Shown: positions 60,667 to 64,000 of the stretch, one piece after another | How the letters are laid out: every line of letters starts with the position of its first letter | Position numbering within the stretch: the first letter of the stretch is position 1 | From: Jaapia argillacea MUCL 33604 | Taxonomy: Eukaryota > Basidiomycota > Agaricomycetes > Jaapiales > Jaapiaceae | Direction: 5' to 3' | Assembly: GCA_000697665.1 (NCBI GenBank) | Contig: KL197711.1 | Span: forward strand, 306,545-370,544 | Length of the DNA: 64,000 bases | Program-made: the position numbers and the translations under genes | The notes under the pieces: generated by a model | Told to the model about the DNA's origin: nothing | Database searches by the model: none | The model's input: only the letters and a program-made list of their open reading frames with translations

Positions 60667-62212
60667 CTACTCGCTCCATCTAAGATCCGCCACACCACCT
60701 TCAACAATACACCTCCAGGGCTCTTCAACTTTCCTCTCGCCACGCGAACGACTCAGCACCCACCCATTCTCACTCGCAGCCAAGAACGCGCCATTAATAA
60801 CGCGCAAGTCATCGACACCAACTCCCGGTACTTCTGGGATCTCTTCAGAGAGAAGATCAAGAGGAGACGTGACGAAACTGAGCGAGCGGCCATAGCAGGG
60901 TTTCAGTGGCGGTGCATGGGGTATCAAGGAATTTGGCTTGTAGAAGAGCTGCAAGGGTGAGCGATGGCGAATCAGTTAATCGAGACACGTATGAAGGTGA
61001 CTACGCGACCAACCTGAACGGGTGTTCCCTCTGGCGGAGCTGCTCCAGATTGAAGGGACATCGTACCACGGGACGGATCTCCCGACATGATGCGGTACAC
61101 TTGCGATAGCTAAATGAAACAAGTCAGACCCGATCAAGTTTAATGTTCATGCAGAACAAAGTCGTACCTTCCCATCACCCAAAGCTCCAAGATAGAAATC
61201 GTCTTCCTTAACCATCTCCTGCTGGATCCCACTTTTCTTGATAGCATCCAGCAGTAACTTTGAAGGATTCAAATTGTCCAGCGTATGGACAAGATTTCCT
61301 TCCGAGCTACAGACCTACTATGAACATTTCAGAGCTTCTGGAAGAACAAAAAACCTACTTCGTGACAGTCAGAGTCGACGAGACTGGTTGCAATCCATGG
61401 AAGTGGGCATCCACCGCGGGTGCAGATCCACCATGCAAGGCCAAGCCAACAGCTCCGGAAGAGTAGATATTTTTGTTATGGAACAGCGTCACCGGTCTGC
61501 CAGTGATGAACGGTGTCGAAGAGGCCAGGAGTCCCAACTTCAGCAGAAAAAGTAAAATACTTGATTCAACGAGTCGTGGTGATAGTCAGGGAGTGCTTAG
61601 AGCAAGGAACTAACCTTCGTGGCGTGCGGAAATGCGCTGAGAGAGTTGGAAATCCCTTCAGGTGCAGAATCTGATAGAAATATCACGCTGTTCACGTCTC
61701 CTGGTCTATGGATACGTGTTATTTCGTCAATTCAACCTGCCAGGCACAACGTACTTTAGGGACTGAAGTTCGTCAGGTAGCGCTTTCTGCTCCACGTTCT
61801 TATTCCAAACATCATCCCAGTTCACATTCTCCTCCAACCCAGCCTCTTGACCAGGGGACACAACATCTCCCTTCTTTCTAAACGCGTGCCACCTCCCAAC
61901 CTGGACTGCAGCTCTCCCAGGTATGGTTGACCTGAACGGAGTCACAATCCTTTTGTCAAATACAGCAATGGAGCACGAGATCCACGTATGCGATGGTGAA
62001 TGGGGAGCTGGAGCAGAGAGACATCCAATAGATTGAGAAGAGATTGAGGTTAGGTGAGAGACGAGAGAAGATAGGTCTGATTCTGTCCCTGTGGTACTCG
62101 TTGCAAGGGCAAAGAGGATGGGATGTCCAGAGAAAGATTTTGGGAGGGTGGAGAGATATGACAGCAACGCAGCCGGCGTCCGCGACAGGATTGTGCTCGT
62201 GTGCAGTGCCAT
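60667..62212 (-). CDS. FIST-domain protein
   Basis: Six exons give about 410 residues from ATG 62212. The first exon reads SFSGHPILFALATSTTG, SQSIGCLSAPAPHSPSHTWI and FDKRIVTPFRSTIPGRAAVQ, typical of the FIST N-terminal fold. Then come VNSVIFLSDSAPEGISN, LLASSTPFITGRPVTLF, SSGAVGLALHGG, VTNSEGNLVHTLD, the FIST_C-type piece DDFYLGALGDGK and YRIMSGDPSRGTMSLQSGAA, and a final segment INGAFLAASENGWVLSRSRG ending DLRWSE. In bacteria FIST domains are proposed small-ligand sensors; in animals they occur in the F-box protein FBXO22. No F-box is visible here. The cellular role in fungi is unknown. All joins keep frame and replace several misleading minus-strand frames. Confidence 0.8.
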
Positions 62213-62677
62213 GTCAGAGAACGTAACCCGTCAGCGGTTTGATACTGGAACGAGTACGGCGGTTGAGCGCGTAGTTCGCACAGTTGGTGTTGAAACACGC
62301 AGCGACTGCCCGAGTAGCTGTCGTCGAGGCTCAGTGAAAAGAGAAGATGACACTTAAAACTTGCTCGAGAATCCGCGGTTTATGTAGTGCATCAGAATGA
62401 CGAGCTTGTTGCAAGTAGATCAGGTGGAACAAATACCGAGTGACGAGGTCGTGCGCGAAAGGCTACTTGAGCCCAAAGTTTAGGATGAGAGACGCTGGTA
62501 AAGGCCACGCGACTTGACGGCCATCATCAGATCGACTCAAGAAGACACATCAAGAAATCTAAAGAGCAAATACATTCCCAGAAATACAATGCAATGGATC
62601 ATAAAAACCGTAATAAATCATGAATTGCGTGAAGCAGCTCAGAATTCTCCAACACCCTATAGGAAAGAATGGGTCAG
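62213..62677. other. Intergenic region between FIST and OPT genes
   Basis: About 0.47 kb with no supported gene; it should include the FIST promoter and the OPT 3' untranslated region. Confidence 0.5.
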
Positions 62678-64000
62678 TCAATGGATGCACACTAGAGGAG
62701 CATGGTGACGCACTGGGCCAAAGTAACCTTGTTCAGGGATGGCGAGGTTCGCACACCCAAGAGCATCACACCCAGCATAAGGCCTCAAATTACCAGACCA
62801 ATTGATGTTGATATTCTGCCATTGTAACGCGCTGAGAGATCGTTAGAGAGCTTTGCTCAGAAGGGGCAAGTGCAAAAGGGGACGTACAAGAACATAACGA
62901 TCGCAGAGAGTGCGATAGCACAAGCGAAGGCAGTGGTGGTGATACTGAAATTTCGTAAGCTCCCGCGAATGGGTACAACGGGAAGGACGAACTAGTTGTA
63001 TTTACTCCACCATGGGAGGAACCTTCGCTTGACGTACACGTTGAAGAAGATCGCAACAGGTACGGCAGGCCAGATATTCGAAAGGTTGTAAGGAGCCCTA
63101 CGCAGTAGAGAAATAGAAAGGTTGAGGAAGGAAGTAGTACAACGGCAAAGGATGGGCGGCGCACCAGATCAGACTGCCAGCAAAGAATACGGGCAAATGG
63201 AAACGCTCAAATACTTTGAAGCGCTTGCCGAGGTAAAAGAATATGAACGGCGAAGCTATGAGAGAAGAGGTAGGCATCGTGGTTGTCAGCATGGTATGCA
63301 GTGCCATTGCGGATGGATCGCACCAAAACCAATCAAGAAGCAATAGAGCAGCCCATTGTAGATTGCACCAGCACCGAACATACGCTTGGGACCCAAGGTT
63401 CCCCACAAGACTGAGGCTGTGAAGAAGGTGTTCTGACGTATGTGAAGTCAGTTGCGGTCTCGATGAGGTTATCGACAAGATGTGGGTAACTTACGATACC
63501 AGGGCAAGTAAAGTGGTCAACTTGAAGTGGTGAGCACACATCGGCAATCTGTCAAACGGGTTAATGTCAATCATACATCCGATCTGGAGATGATACTGAC
63601 TCCAGTCATCTGCAAAATCCGACTACATGAGCTTCACAGACTCGACAGGATGGATGGATGGAAAGGGAACAAACCTGGAAGTTCAGGATTCCAACACAGA
63701 CAACTGCGAGAAAGTTGATCAGCGATTGTAGCAAATAGAAAAAATATTTGACCAACACGTCGAGACGGCAGTAGCAACCACTTGCGCCGCAAATGTCACT
63801 CGTTGCGAAAGGTGCATATCTGTACAGATAATTTATCAGATACTTGAAGCCGCGGGGATCGGTGAGGATGAGCTCACAATGGGCCAACTTGAGGTCCTGG
63901 GCGAAGTTCAAAGTATGCGCCCTATGATCGCAGTCAGCACTTGCCGAAGGAAAATGGGTTGGAGAGAACATACGTCGTGACATATCCATATGACTTGAAG
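62678..64000 (-). CDS. Oligopeptide transporter (OPT family), 5' end outside window
   Basis: The 3' part of a multi-exon gene read on the minus strand from the window edge. Spliced pieces show OPT hallmarks: KSYGYVTTAHTLNFAQDLKL-AHYM, QRVTFAAQVVATAVST, VCVGILNFQMTGIADVCSPL, HFTCPGINTFFTASVLWGTL, GPKRMFGAGAIYNGLLYCFL, FERFHLPVFFAGSLIWAPYN, NVYVKRRFLPWWSKYNY, TTAFACAIALSAIVMFFALQ and a C-terminus with GYFGPVRHHAPLVCIH. The family takes up small peptides or metal-chelate compounds with protons at the plasma membrane. The N-terminal half lies beyond base 64000. Two internal joins (near 63290 and 63180) are less certain. Stop codon at 62680-62678. Confidence 0.85.

Noticed and set aside
60439-60960. 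173-codon plus-strand frame
   Set aside because: Lacks an ATG at its start and is antisense to the FIST C-terminal exon, which is supported by splicing and domain content.

Overview
The window is nuclear DNA from a filamentous basidiomycete fungus, most likely an agaricomycete. Almost every protein gene is cut by several short introns (about 45-70 nt, GT-AG), genes are dense on both strands, and families typical of Agaricomycetes are present: DUF6533 seven-helix proteins, RTA1 proteins, Zn2Cys6 regulators, OPT transporters and small secreted proteins. The genus cannot be named from the sequence alone.

Layout. 1-1872 is intergenic and opens with a pyrimidine tract. 1873-2999 (+) is a CCDC25/Jlp2 homologue. 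4218-7678 (+) holds two helix-loop-helix (bHLH-like) genes. 8530-10272 (+) is a DUF6533 membrane protein. 10415-14675 (-) is a large, well spliced hAT-transposase-derived gene with three BED-type fingers and an AT-hook. 15307-15954 (+) may encode a secreted protein. 16616-18201 (-) is mitochondrial processing peptidase beta, 18845-20608 (+) a flavin monooxygenase, 20827-22359 (-) an Aurora kinase, and 23759-24850 (+) a basic low-complexity protein. 25386-25972 (-) is a six-cysteine secreted protein and 27270-28172 (-) an F-box protein. 28978-32087 (-) holds two more bHLH-like genes. 32408-37409 (-) is cohesin SMC3. 37606-37690 (-) is an intron-containing tRNA-Gln. 37936-40327 (-) is a Zn2Cys6 factor. 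After a gene-poor 2.4 kb come a RAD51 paralogue (42777-44283, -) and a single-pass membrane protein (44465-45676, -). 46644-52563 (+) is a tandem array of three RTA1 genes. 53001-56173 (+) holds a CaiB/BaiF CoA-transferase and ETF-beta. 56513-60071 (-) is an N-myristoylation-type RING-H2 protein, 60667-62212 (-) a FIST-domain protein, and 62678-64000 (-) the 3' part of an OPT transporter that runs off the window.

How the genes work together. Most are unlinked housekeeping genes: cohesion and segregation (SMC3, Aurora), recombination (RAD51 paralogue), and mitochondrial import and energy metabolism (MPP-beta, ETF-beta). The CoA-transferase and ETF-beta lie head-to-tail and could both serve mitochondrial acyl-CoA metabolism.

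The most unusual signals are four points. First, four very divergent bHLH-like genes share one phase-1 intron that splits the helix-2 alanine codon, which marks a local lineage-specific family. Second, a hAT-derived gene keeps an open, spliced reading frame, has BED-finger exons duplicated in tandem, and has lost the hAT dimerisation signature. Third, a RAD51 paralogue has altered Walker A and Walker B motifs. Fourth, there are four micro-exons (8-13 nt) and three apparent GC-AG introns. All gene models were joined by hand from splice signals and protein similarity; no transcript or database evidence was available.
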